Assembly: GCA_019059635.1 (NCBI GenBank)
Contig: JAGVRJ010000007.1
Coordinates: 1,922,001 to 1,986,000, forward strand
DNA from: Proales similis
Taxonomy: Eukaryota; Rotifera; Eurotatoria; Ploima; Proalidae
Direction: 5' to 3'
Length of the DNA stretch: 64,000 nucleotides
The notes under the pieces were generated by a model that worked only from the letters and a program-made list of their open reading frames with translations, was not told where the DNA came from and did not search any database. Shown here in pieces: positions 24,001 to 35,709 of this stretch; the first letter of the stretch is position 1; each line of letters starts with the position of its first letter. The position numbers and the translations under genes are program-made.

Positions 24001-27000
24001 AGAGAAACTCTTTGCGAACTAGATTGTCGACCAAGAACGGAACGAGAGCTTCTAAATCGACCGATTTGGTTGCAAACAGATGAAGCTGCTGCCAGCAACT
24101 TATCGACTCGGCCTTGATCATCGGATCTGTGTGCATTCGCATTACTGTACAAGTAGTTTGACAAGTGCCAATCAGACTGCTGCTGAGCTGGAGCTCAGGC
24201 CCCATGAAAGTGATCAGCGAGCTGAGAAGCTTGCCAAGGCCAACATAGACGTCTCGATTCGAGTATGGAATGCTGAGCACAGACTGGACGATGAACTCGA
24301 AAGACGGCTCGACGAAATTTCTAAACATGGAGCAGCCCGAGTCAACGATCAAATAGAGAGCGTGGATGGCCCAAACTTGAACGGTGGTCGAGTTCGAGTT
24401 CTGCGCCATGGCGAACAATATGCTCACGCTTGAGGTCATGTGTTGGCCGGCGCCCATCGTGCCCAAGTAACGATGAAGACAACCGAGGCCGAGAGCGAAG
24501 CCGGTCCTCGATATGACATCTTGCGAGTTCCTCAGTCTCTCGAAGCAATACTGTGCCACTTCAATCACAAAATGAGTGTCGCCGACCACCTGCGCCATTC
24601 GACCGAGAGCTTCGCCTGCAGCGCAGCGTAGAATCGGATTCGCGTGGCAAAGTGACTCGGTGATCAGGCGAAATGTGGCTTTGCGAATTGACTCTTCGCC
24701 GAGCTCTTTCTTGCACTCGGCCAACGACTTGAGCGAGCATAGAACCGCAGTGAATATGTTGATCTGCAGGGCTTGCTTGCTCAGAGCGTTGGCCTTGCTC
24801 GACTGCTGCTTTTGAATTGACTCGTTGAAGTGCATCAATATCTGAAGTCGATGCTTGTTGTTCAGCCGCGAGTAGATGATGCCGAACAGCTCGATGGCCG
24901 AGTCGATAGCGGCCACGCCGAGTGGCAGTGCCGCTTCACACTCACTCGAATTCGACGAGCTTGCGTAGTAGCCGAGCAGCTGCGTGCTCTGCTTGAACTT
25001 GGCCGCCTGATATAAATAAGTGGTGTCATGTTCTAGCGCTTCGCAGCCACTGGCGCTGTAGGGCTGTAGTTGATCTTCAATCTCTTTGGCCTCCGAGTCT
25101 TGCAGGCCGCCACTGTGCGCAAATAAAATTGAGTCGTTCGCATGGCAAACAGCGCGTAGACGAGAAGTGACCAGAGAGCTGTTTTGAATCTCTCCGTTGT
25201 TTGTAAATTCATTGACGAGCTCGCGTAAAATGGGAGCAAAGCTGGACTGGTAGAGGCTTGGCGAAGGAAGCGCAGCCAAGGTGGCGTAAAGTCGCATTCG
25301 AAATGTTGCTGCCTGTGCCTTTAGAGCGGTCGCTCCTGGACCGGCGCTCTTCAATATTGTGGCCAGCTGTGACAAGAGAAGAATGGCGCCCTCAATCGAA
25401 CTAACTAGAGATTTGATGAGCTGCTCGTCCTCATTGGCCAGGTCGGCGCAGTTGGTCAAAAAGCTGTGCATGCTCGCCAATGCTCCGGCCCGATTCTCCA
25501 GAGATAGCTGCCAGGTAAAGGCGTCGCCTCGCTTCTTCTCTGATTCAAGCTGCTCGTTTGAGCTCGGCATGCTCAGGCTCCAGAGTTTTTTTAGCCGAGA
25601 CAATTGCTTGCGTACAATGCTCGCTCCTTGCGTTATGAACGCGCCGATCAGCAGCCAGCCAACTGAGCATTTCTGCTTGGCAAAGTTTATGTCGCTGCAT
25701 TGAGTTACAGTGCGCAGTAGTTCTTCGCCGATGTTGAACGCCAGCTGCGACTTAAGGTGCGGAATGCCGAGCTTGCAGTTGCGCACTGTGCCGAGCAGGG
25801 CGGCGCACGCGTATCCGTAGCCGAGCAAGGTGTCGGACGGCGATCGAATCAGAGAGAGCTTGTCCATCAGATCGTCTAATATGGGCGTAACGAGCGCAGG
25901 CAGCGAGTTGACCAAAGTCCTCAGACACCAGGCGCCTGCACATCTCACAGCGCTGTTCGGATAGACCACAGCGGAGCGCAGCTTGTCGACCAGCTTCAAC
26001 GAGTCGTCATTGGCCAGAATAGACGCCGACGTGTTCAAGCATTTGATGATCGAGCCAAGCTCGTTAATGGCGCAGACCAGCGCGTGCTGTTGACCTTTGC
26101 CAGGTCGATCCTCAGACACTAGATCGATACCGTTCACCATTTTGCCCATCATGTGTGTCAGCTCCTTGGCCGCCTCTATTTGAATCTTTTCGTTGAGCAT
26201 ACCTCCGACCACTGAGCGAAATATGAACTGGACGCATTTGCGAGCGTGCACCGCGTCCAAGTGGGTCGCAGTCGATCTGCCTTGGCATAAAAGCTGAAGC
26301 AGATGAGTCAAGAACAGGCGGAGATTGCGCTCAATCCAAACAGGACCGAGCATATTAGCCAGCTCAATGTAGGCGTAGGTCACTCCGATCCGGACCTCGC
26401 CAACGCTCTGCGATGATCCTTGACTGAAATTGGCCTGTTTGGCTTCCTCGTTCGATGTGTTCTGAAGTCGATCTGAATTGACCGACGCGGCCGCAGACGA
26501 GGTTAAAGTTGAAGCGGCGCCTCTGACCAAGTTAAAGCTCGACGTTGAGTGGATTTTGTTAAAGCCGTTCGACAAGAGCATTAAAGCCATTCTGGTTCTC
26601 TCGACCATAAACGCCTGACTCTGTGATATGCTTTGTTGCTGCTGTTGTTGCTGTTGCTGCTGAGCCGACACTTGGCCGTCTTGAGTCAAATTTGGACTGG
26701 ACAAGTTCTTGGCCAAGCCGGCTGATGCTTGGGCCGAGCCCCCGGTCCATTTTGCTTTGTGATTTATTGCCGAATAGATTAGATGAGCTAGATGGGTGGC
26801 CACTGCACATCTCAGCTCATAATTGGACCCGTCAAGCGCTTTAAAGGCTAAATTGACGCTCGCCTCCAGCTCTGGTGGATTATTCACACTCATCTGGTTG
26901 CTACTTGAACCACTTGTTTGACTCGCGTACAACAGTGTGTTGTGTTTGACCAAGACGCCCAGACATCGAACGCTTGCGCAGCGCACAGTCAGCGCTCGAT

Positions 27001-27583
27001 CTAATGCGAGCTGCTTCAATTGTTTGTAAATATCTTTGTGAACTGACTGGCCTGCTGCTCCCAGGCCGCTGAGGATCATCTCGAAAGTTTGCACAATTTC
27101 CACTCTCACTTGCGAGTCGGCGCTCTTCAGGTATTTCAGCAATATCTGCACTGTCTCTTCGTAGGAGCTGCCAGCCATTCGGCCCAGGCGTTCGTACACG
27201 CAGGCAAGTACATTGAGAGCACAGAGCTTGGCCATCTGCTGGGCCTGCGTCTCGTGCTCTTTTGATTTGAGCAGTTCGTTGCATTTTTCGACCGTAAAAT
27301 GAAGCTGATAGACATCGCCCAGGCTGAATATTTGCGCCAGATTCTCGGCAATCAAATGCCTGATTGGCGGTCCCGGGTAAGCGTGGAACAGGCTCGTTAG
27401 CTGCTCGACAAGTGTAGCCTGATGTTTCTTTAGCTCTTCTTTGGCCAGAGTGGGCAGGCGATGTTTAAGGTAGAGCAGCCACTCGTGCATATACAATGGA
27501 CGCTTTTTGTCGGCGGTCAGCGCTCTAAACGCCTCTTCGTTTAGCAGTAGGCTGTGAGCGTTCGCTAGCCAGTTGTCGCCCAT
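21006..27583 (-). CDS. HEATR5B: HEATR5B-type HEAT-repeat protein
   Basis: Two exons, 21970-27583 and 21006-21913, separated by a 56-bp intron; 2173 residues (human HEATR5B is about 2070). The N terminus matches the family closely: AHSLLLNEEAF, the KRP...EWL segment, PGPPIRHLIAENLAQIFSLGD, then KLCALNVLACVYERLGRM and SGLGAAGQSVHKDIYK. The rest is helical HEAT-repeat sequence. HEATR5 proteins (yeast Laa1) work with AP-1 and the aftiphilin/gamma-synergin complex in clathrin traffic between Golgi and endosomes. A poly-Gln run at about residues 310-325 and an acidic stretch (KKDDDGDEEKEDEEDD) are likely disordered insertions. The first in-frame ATG is at 27583. One huge exon with one tiny intron is unusual for this family. 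Confidence 0.95.
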
Positions 27584-28129
27584 TCTCAAACCAATCAGTT
27601 TTGGTCTCGATCACCTTCGACAAAAAGTGTGCTCGGATTGCTCACGTAACAACTCGTATTCGGCTGTCTTGTTCTTTGCCGTCGCTCGCTGATTTAGTTT
27701 ACAATCAGCTTTGCAAGCGCGTTCATTCTCGGTGCGAGTATAAAATTATAATAATCAATAAATTATACACGAGCCCTAAATGAAGAATGTTGCCATTTGT
27801 GTTGGTGCGCAGGAGATGCACATGAGTTTGATTATGCCAGAGGCCAGATGAGAGAGAGAGAGGGAGCAACCTTGCGGCCTTTTTTCCGTCTCGAGGCTGA
27901 TGCGTTTGTCTGACGGATGTCGATTGTCAGCTCTAGCATCTTGCCAATCAAGGCCAAGACGCTTTTTAACCTAAACCTAACCACGTGCATGTTCAACGAC
28001 CAACAGACTTCAACCTTTTGATTGACAGGAATCGGCATTTAGGCCATTTGATCATTTGGGCTTTAAGCTTTATTCTAAATCGCACGGTCTATTCATAAAC
28101 AGGAAGAGTGAACGGATAAGCGGAAATTC
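27584..28129. other. Spacer between HEATR5 and the Ly6 gene
   Basis: It contains the HEATR5 5' region, a short (GA)n run near 27848-27863 and the Ly6 3' UTR. No gene is seen. Confidence 0.5.
28069..28074 (-). terminator. Poly(A) signal of the Ly6 gene
   Basis: AATAAA on the minus strand, 56 nt after the stop codon of the Ly6-like gene. Confidence 0.55.
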
Positions 28130-28631
28130 TCAAGTATGCGCTCGAACATAAAAAGTGATCAAGACCAGCATACTCGAGAGTAGGAGAGGCTGAAATGCGC
28201 TTATTGCCGGTGAACTGTTGCATCCGGGCGTGTTGCAGCAGTATTGAGTAACTTGGCCCACCGAAGTCTGGGTCGAAAATGAGCAGCAGCTCTTCATTGC
28301 CGGCTGTCCGCAAGTGCGATGAATTAGGCCGTGAGAGTAGACCAGTTTCTAGATGCCAGTCTATTCTATTCAGCAAACAAGAGCCCGCAAACAAGAATAA
28401 CAGAGAAACAAACCAGGCAGTAGCGCACTTCGTCCGAGCAGTCAACGATTGCTGTGTTCTTGGGATAGAGCCGATCGGCGCACTCGTTGCCCAGGCACGT
28501 GAAGCATCGAATAGCGATTGTGCTTTCTGAGAAAATCACGCAAATGACACTAAGACTCGCGCTCATCATGACCTACCCACAATGAATGCGACAAGCAATA
28601 GTTGATATTGAACTCTACACCAATAGTTCAT
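28130..28631 (-). CDS. Ly6/uPAR (three-finger) GPI-type surface protein
   Basis: Three exons, 28577-28631, 28414-28526 and 28130-28348, with introns of 50 and 65 bp; 128 residues. The first exon and the start of the second give a signal peptide (MNYWCRVQYQLLLVAFIV, cleaved before IRCFTC). The mature part has eleven cysteines in Ly6 order: CFTC, NEC, DC, YC, RTCG, SCC, and the closing YCCNTPGCN that defines the family. A hydrophobic C-terminal tail after NSSPAISA has the form of a GPI-anchor signal. The architecture recalls insect Quiver/Sleepless-type proteins, which modulate channels and receptors at the cell surface; the specific role here is unknown. Without the first intron a weaker start (MMSASLS) would be used, but the splice sites and phase favour the three-exon model. 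Confidence 0.82.
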
Positions 28632-29040
28632 TCTTAGAGTCTGTCTGGTGTTCTGAGAGCAGTCTAATATTCTAAAATCGAGTTTAACTCAATGAACACT
28701 CTACACCCCAATCTAATCGAAACGACCTTCCAAGCGCAAGTTTATAGTTCTACTCCAAGTTTGAATAAAATCTCGTCAAATATTTAAATTTCTAAATCAA
28801 CCAGATTTATTCAATCGAGAGGAGAAAATTCAATTTTTATGGGCTTGAGTTTAAATAAAAAAAAAAGAAAGAGGAAAGGTACACAGAGCGCAAAATAATT
28901 ACATTTGACAAATTAAAAAGACAAAATTGCATAAAAATTAGCTGCAAAATTGGGCCGACTAGAGACAATGACGGTGATGATGAAAATCACTTGTCGTTGG
29001 AGCCGACACGAGAGCCAAAGTTTAGATGCGAGTCTACTGT
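28632..29040. other. AT-rich spacer
   Basis: It holds the Ly6 promoter and the 3' UTR of the large membrane-protein gene. A minus-strand AATAAA at about 28805 could end that gene. No coding sequence is seen. Confidence 0.5.
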
Positions 29041-32000
29041 TCAGATGCGATCGGCGCTTTGAGATCGGCCACTTGTCTGTCGAGCCGGCAGCTGGACCTG
29101 AACGAACTTGGGCTCGCCCTTTTTCAAGTCTTCTTTGTCAAGCGTTATCACGTCAATCACGCTTCCTTTGGAGCCGAGACTCGAGTTGCGGCGTCTCACG
29201 ATGTAGTACGTATAGTCGGATCGATTCTCAAAGTCAATTGTGCTCTCGCGCTGGTTATTCTGGTGATTGTTGTCGGTACGATGCCAGTCATAGTAACAGT
29301 TGTCACAGATCTGAATCGTGTCATCCAGTCTCGAGTCTTCTGGGCCTAAGCCGCTGTTCATGGGACGATCGCATACACTGCAAGTCGGTTGATGCAGTGT
29401 GCCCTCGTACTCACGACTCATGTCGCGTTTTCGAGACTTTCTGGTCACGTCGAAACGATTCAACACATCTTCCGTTGGCTGTTGCCTTTGGCTTGTTCGT
29501 TCTAAGTCGCGTCGCCTAATTCCGCTCGAAGGCGAGTCTTCTTCGCACTTTCTCATCAGCCAGTCGATGACCATTTCGTTTTGCTTCTGAAAATTCTGGC
29601 CCTCTCCCAACTGAATGTAATTCACTTGTTCAATTCTGTTCGCAAATATCGGCTTTGCACTCGAGCTCAGATTGAACATAGACTTCTTGCCGAGCTGGCT
29701 CTCTGGATCGACTATGTGATTAGACAGGCGCTTTAGAAAGAATATAGACGGCCTCTGCTGACGACGAGCTGTTTGGCCCGACGGCATCAGAAGATTTGGA
29801 TCAAGCTGCATCTTGAGCAGGTTTGGATAGCTTGACCAGCTGCGAACACTATCCAGACTTCCAAGTCGCTGTCGCTGATAAGCATCAGCGCCCGCCACGC
29901 TCACAGCTCGTTCGTTGCGGGGAATGCGGCGCGCGATGAAAATTGAGCCTCTCGTCTGACGGGCCAACTCGTTGGGCTCGAGCTGATAGTAAGCTTTAGA
30001 AAGGCAGCAAGTAAGAATGAGCCTTTAAAATATTGAAAGCGTAGCTTACGATCAGCGAATCGATTTGTAGGCGAGTTGATCATGGAAGAGCTAAACTTGG
30101 ATACAACCGAAGGCTTGCGTGCATTCCGCTGGGGCTCGATTAAAGTTGAATTCAAGTTGCGCCGGTCGGGATCAGACTGCTTTAAAGAGCGTGCCGAGCT
30201 GACCGAGTCTTGTCTCAGCAGTCTTTCGCCGTTCTCCATCAAAACCACTGAATGGTTGTTTGTTGTCGTCTTTTGATTGTCAAATTGAACTTTTCGGTTA
30301 ATTTTATTGAGCAGTTGGCTTTAAAATCTTGTTACCCTCGGACTGAAGTCGCTCGTAAACTCGCCGTCAGGTCCGAACACTTTTGCTTTACTCTCCTTCA
30401 GTTCGGCGTAATTCTTCTCAAAGAAATGGAATCAAAACGTGAACGAGTCACTTGGCCTCAATTCGACTTACTCTTTTTCGTTTTTTAAAAAGGCCGGCCA
30501 ACGGACAGCAAGGACAACAGCAGCAACAAAGAAGAGTCAAAAGCAAGAGCCAGAGTAAAGCTGATAAGAATTGACTTGAGAACGCAAAGAGATGAAAAGT
30601 GTCGGTTCAAGTTTTACCAAGCAAACCGGCCAACGCCCAAAGCCACCATTCGACCGGGCCAGTGTCAACGTCCGGATTGTAGTATTTCTTGGCGTAGTCG
30701 GCCAATGTGCAGTCTTGGCACACGTCCGGCCTTGAACTCTGAGCTTGCTTCAGAGTGGTGGCCTGCGCCTGTGCGTCACATATTCGAGCGTGGAACTCGT
30801 TCACTTGCACTGTTTGGCGAGAAGTTGAAATTCTTTCAAATTCGATTTAAATGAAAAAAATAGGTCACATGCCTTGATAGTTGCTGCAGTATTTCTCAAT
30901 CGCCTTTTGCACGACATCTTGTGCAATTGGGTTGCCGGCATTGTCGTAAAATATGAGCGGCAGAACGGTTACATTGTCAGTTGGACTGGTGGGTGCGTAA
31001 AACTGGGCGCCACCTTGGCTTGTTTTTGAGCGAAGATCGGCACTGTTGGGAATGCAGTCAAGATTGAGACTGTTCTGTGCTCTTAAGGGAAGCATTGTCG
31101 GATTGCTCAGTACTTGAGTCGAGGACAAATCCTGGCCGTTGAGCGGCTTCTGTCTTTCAACCACTCGGCTTAATGAGCCGCCGTTGAACAAGTTGCTCAT
31201 GAATTTGTCGTTTTTTGTGATTATATCGAAATTCGAGTTGGGATTTATGTTCAACGGAGTCAAGAGTAGATAGCTTTCGATCGTCTGCTTGTTAGTCAAG
31301 AGAGAAGCGATCGTGTCGTCTAAACTCGCCCTTAGTGGAGTGAGGAAGCCGTTTATGTTGAATGGCAGCTGCAGTGGAGTGAACTTGTTCAGATATTTGT
31401 TGGCATCAGGCGGCAGATTGGCGAGTGAATATTCTTCAATCGGCAGCGACATGAGTCCAGGCATAAACACGCTGTTTACATCACAACTGCTCGCGGCCGG
31501 ATTGAATATTCCGGGCAAGAAAATCAGCTCGCGGTCTGGACTGTTCACATCTTTGGGTATTGACTCGAGAAACACGCCCGGAGTCGGCCGAACTGAAAGC
31601 TCGCCGTCCGGGTCCAAATATATGCCGGGCAGTATGTCCAGCTTGAGCAGACTGTAGGGCCGTTTAGAAAAGTCAAAAAAGTCAATGTACTTTTGATTAT
31701 CGGCGCGCAGGCTTAGAACGTCCTGCATGTTCTGCGCTGGTGTTAGCTTGGCGCTGTTCGAGTCGAGCATTTGCAAGCCTCGAATCAGCCCGGACGGGTC
31801 GCCTCGAACGAGATCAGTCGAAAGTGCAGCCGGATTCAAGTTCCAAGTGGGAAACGAAAAGTCGCTTAACTTGGACAGATTCAAGCGCACCAAAAGCTGG
31901 TCGATCATCGAGTCCAAGTCGGCAAATTGGTCGAAATTAACGTCCAACTTTTGATTGGCCACAAGATTGAGCGCCGTGTCCTGCACAAGTTGTCGAATCC

Positions 32001-34747
32001 GATTGCTGCTCAGTTGACTTAGAACTTGGTCTCCTGCCGAGCCGATCAGCTTGTTAACTCTATCTCTTACGTTGTTGAGGACTTGGGGCATTTTAATAGA
32101 CGGACGAAGAATTGCCAGCGGGCCTTTGGGTATTTTGGCGTAATCGTTGTAGTTGTAGCGGGGCAGAACTTCGTCGCGGATGAAGTTCTGAATGCCCATG
32201 GCCACACTGGCGTCGCTGATGTTCAAGCGGTTGAACGGCTCGGGCGTGTCTTTGAAGCGCGGGTTGCGTGGCGACTCGTCGAAAACCAGATAGTTGACGA
32301 ATTTGTCCTTTTGCTCTGGACGCATGCATCTGAAAGTGTTGTTAGCCGGATAGCAAAACTGTCCGTCGTCACATGGCCCTTGATTCTGATCAATCGAGCC
32401 AAGAACGCTGATAGGCGAGCGACGAACCGCGTCGGATATAAATGGCGCTTGTCTCTTGTTTCGTCTAGCCGAGCATTGGTCGCGTTTGAACTCACAGTTG
32501 GTGCCAAACGCGTTCTTGTCGATGCATTCACAGTAATAGGACCGGTACTCGTTCAAGAGAGTGCGTGGTGCTTGAAGGTTGTTATTGAGCACAAACTCGC
32601 TTCGCTGGCAGATGCTATTCGCCGGATTGCAGATCAGCGCGGTCGAATTCGGATTGCACTGGTTGGGCTTGTCGTTGACCACTCGATTTTGACACCTGAA
32701 CCCTTGCGTGTCTTGATCGCATATGCACAAGCCGATTCCGTACAAATCTTGAACACTCAAGCCGAGCTGATTCAGCAGACCATTCAGGTCTTGGTCTGTA
32801 GAGAATATGGCCTTGAGAATTTGATTGTACTTGAGAAATATTGACTCGTCTTTATTCCCAGCGAATTGCAAATAGCGCATTAGATTTTCTACGTCTTCGC
32901 CGTTTCGATATTTCTTGTCCTTGAAATCGCTCAGTTTTATGCACTTGTTCGGACCGAATACGCCGCCGTTGCATTCCTTGTCGTTCACGCATTCCACTGC
33001 AGACGTCTTTGGCAGGACGGATTGAACCAGAATCGCAGATGGCAAAAAAAAAAATGCAAAAAACGAGTCCGACTCAACTACTTACCGGAGGTTTGGTGGT
33101 GGTCGTTGTTGGATTGGCGACTGGCGGTCGTAGCACAGGCAGGCCGATTTCAAACTCCTCTTGTGCAATCAGCTGGTTATTATCGCGATCTACAACTCCG
33201 ATCGCAACTGCAGTGACTGCATCCTCCGGGTCGAGCACTCAAATTAAGAATGCCAAAATCAAGTGTGAAAAGTCTTGAAAAAAGACTTGAAAGGCTTACA
33301 GCCAAGGGCATTCTCCTCAATAAACAGGTTGCCATTGTCGTCCAGTTTGAGGTTATTGTCGTCGAGTTTAACATCGAACTGATCGTTGGGAACCACGGTG
33401 TCATTCAGTTTGAACTGGCCGAGTTTAATTAGCAGCTCAGTCGAAGAGGCAAAACTCAATCGTGGATATTGATTCGACTCGAATCGCAACAAAGGAATCT
33501 CTTGGTCCTCTGGATCGATGGTGAACGCAAAGTTCCTTGTTATCTCTCTAGCGCTCTTTGTGTCGTCGTTCAACTCGACTCTGAATCGAATGTTTGCGTT
33601 CACATATTTCAACAGACTGTTGTCTAGCTTTCTCTTTAGAAACACTCTTCCATCACGAGTGACCTTCAGAGTGGAATACTCAAGCGAGTGATGAGCAAAA
33701 GCAAAACAGTTTCAATTTACATTCAAATAGTCGTTCTTTGACTTGAGAGAGAAACTGTACGAGGTCGGAACTTTGGCGGGCTGGTCGACAGGAATTAGCG
33801 AGGCGATCATGGCTCCGGGCAGAGCACTGAATTTAACTATGGGCAGAGCTGAGTCATTCGAACGATACGCAAAAGGCGCTTCTGGTCGAATGGCAATGTC
33901 ACGAATTCTATTGCAGAGCTCAAAGTCAATTGTCCGCTTGTGGACAATTATGTCGATCTGATTGCAGATCAGGTTTAGTACAAGAACGGGCTGATCGCCG
34001 AGCTCGAATGGCGGAGCGTAAAAATCGGTTAGAACAAAGTCGAAGCGAGACGCGTTTACTCTGACCGCGCTGAACTTTACTCCGGCGTAATTGGTGTCGG
34101 TTATTTGGCACCTGATCGGTGTCTCGTTCGTGATCGATTTGTCTAGGACGTCGACAGTGAACGCCAGCTGGCCCATATCGCTTTCGCACAAGCCCTCTTT
34201 TTTGCTCACTTTTAACATTGAGTCTGACTTGCTGTTCTCGATCGGAATTCTTATGAATTTCTTTCATTTTCGAAAGACCATTGATCGAGCCGGTCGAGCG
34301 CTATGGTTCGTTTTGAGACTTACACGAAAGTTGCCGGGCGGGTTATTTAGATCGGAGGCCATGATTGGCATCAGGACACTGTTCAATCCTTCAAAGAGCT
34401 TGGAGCCCGACTTGCGCAAATAAAGTCGATCAGCTTTGAGGACGAAAAACGGATCGTTCTCATTTATCCACAGAGAGCCGTAGCCTCTCTTTGAGTAGGT
34501 AACCACAATAATGGTCCCAACCAGACTGTTGGCCGGTGTGTCGACATTCAGCGTCACATTTGGGTTCAGGTCTAGAACAATGTCTTCAATGTCGACGATG
34601 CTTTCCTAAACCAGGAGGAAATTGACTTTGAATCACTTTTGAATCCGATTTGATTTGTATGCCTACCCTAATTAGAATGTCAGCATGTACAAATACCGAC
34701 CACAAAAGGCCAAGAATAGATGCCCGAACGCTAAAGTTGTTCTTCAT
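29041..34747 (-). CDS. 1700-residue type I membrane protein, cadherin-like and EGF-like
   Basis: Eleven exons: 34667-34747, 34324-34605, 33721-34260, 33300-33678, 33086-33237, 30873-33006, 30618-30809, 30472-30560, 30336-30416, 30050-30269 and 29041-29993. A signal peptide (SILGLLWSVFVHA) is followed by cadherin-like strands (ASDLNNPPGNF; TLKVTRDGRVFLKRKLD), a TTTTTKPP linker and EGF-type CxCxxxxxGxxC signatures (CICDQDTQGFRC, CECIDKNAFGTNC). A furin-type site RRNKRQ lies near residue 663, before about 530 residues I cannot assign. One membrane span (about 1243-1265) ends in CCCCCPCC, a likely palmitoylation site, then KKRKR. The 416-residue cytoplasmic tail is Ser/Arg-rich and has CSVC...CDNC, possibly a zinc site. 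Probably an adhesion or signalling receptor; I cannot match it to a named family. The intron after exon 6 uses a GC donor. Confidence 0.85.
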
Positions 34748-34766
34748 GTTCTATGTTAAATGTAAA

Positions 34767-34982
34767 TCACGTTCTATGGACTTGATTTAGAATGCGATTA
34801 AATTCACTGGGCAAGTTGACGCATTCTGCTTTCGTAAATCGCTTTTGTGTGCTAAATAGGCAATCGAACTCAATCTGGTCGCATTTGCCTGAATGAAATA
34901 TGTAAATAAGCTCATCTGCTTCCTCGCCAGCCCTAAGGTCTTCGCTCTTTGAGCTTCCTAATTTCGCCTCTTGAAGGAGCAT
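34767..34982 (-). CDS. Small hypothetical ORF just upstream of the membrane protein
   Basis: A 71-codon frame begins with ATG and ends 20 nt before the start of the large membrane protein, on the same strand. Its composition looks protein-like (acidic, with ELIYIFHSGKCDQIEFDC and RFTKAECVNLPSEFN), but I recognise no family. It could be a tiny separate gene, an upstream ORF in the leader of the membrane-protein mRNA, the last exon of an unseen gene, or chance. Confidence 0.3.
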   Translation of the reverse strand: MLLQEAKLGSSKSEDLRAGEEADELIYIFHSGKCDQIEFDCLFSTQKRFTKAECVNLPSEFNRILNQVHRT

Positions 34983-35350
34983 ACAACACCGCTCTTGTTA
35001 CCTAACCGCTCGAACAAACAAGCTTTTTTTTCTACTGCTGACCGAATCAATAAAAAAAACGTGAAATGAGGAGTAAAAAGTTGGTGGTCTCTTGAAAGAA
35101 GCAGGCAAAAAAAAACATGGACTTGAGCCAATCGAGTCCATCCTCATAATGCAGCACTTTCCTTTCTTCTTGAACTGCACTGGTTTGATATTTAAAAAGT
35201 AATATTTTCAATAAATTGACTTGATGGAAAAGAATGATTTCGATTTGGACGAAAAGCGGACCAAAGATAGAATAATTTAGATCGAGGTGCCGACGATTCT
35301 CTCACTCTAACGCTTGTCAGAATGATTTTGTTTTGAATTGTATAATTAAC
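34983..35350. other. Spacer before the transposase fragment
   Basis: AT-rich sequence with a few homopolymer runs. Nothing recognisable. Confidence 0.4.
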
Positions 35351-35356
35351 TTTATT
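35351..35356 (-). terminator. Poly(A) signal overlapping a stop codon
   Basis: On the minus strand the transposase-like ORF ends TGAATAAA, so the stop codon and AATAAA share a base. Confidence 0.5.
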
Positions 35357-35709
35357 CAGTGCTTATGGAACAATCCCCTCTCCCGACACCTTCTTCGGAC
35401 CAGGTCGGGTGAGACATCGGCCAGCTTGGTTTGCTTAAGGCGATCGGCCACTTTTTCTGCGCTGGATACCTTCATCTTGGCCATTTCTTTGACTATCATC
35501 CGATCCAGCGCCTCGCTGGTCTTTCTGGGCCGACCTGTCTTGGGCCTGTTTGAGTTGGTCCCGGTTTTGTTGAAGCGTTGAACGGCGTAGGAGACTGAGG
35601 ACTTGCTAACTCCAACGATTTCAGCAATTTTCCGCACACTTTTCCCTTGGCAATGATGCTTCAGGATAAGGGCGCGTTTTGCCATTGAAATCGTCTGGTT
35701 TCGACCCAT
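35356..35709 (-). mobile_element. Tc1-type transposase N-terminal (DNA-binding) ORF, no catalytic domain
   Basis: A 117-codon ORF starting at ATG encodes only the paired-like double helix-turn-helix of Tc1 transposases. The first HTH is RALILKHHCQGKSVRKIAEI / VGVSKSSVSYAVQRFNKTG, the linker is the AT-hook-like RPKTGRPRKTSE, and the second HTH ends LVRRRCRERGLFHKH. Known family members continue with a DDE catalytic domain of over 200 residues; here the frame stops at once and nothing like it follows. The ORF has no internal stop or frameshift and has a poly(A) signal at its end. It is either a truncated Tc1 copy or a retained DNA-binding protein. TTCAGTGCT occurs at both 35355 and 35776, but I see no clear terminal inverted repeats. 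Confidence 0.8.
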
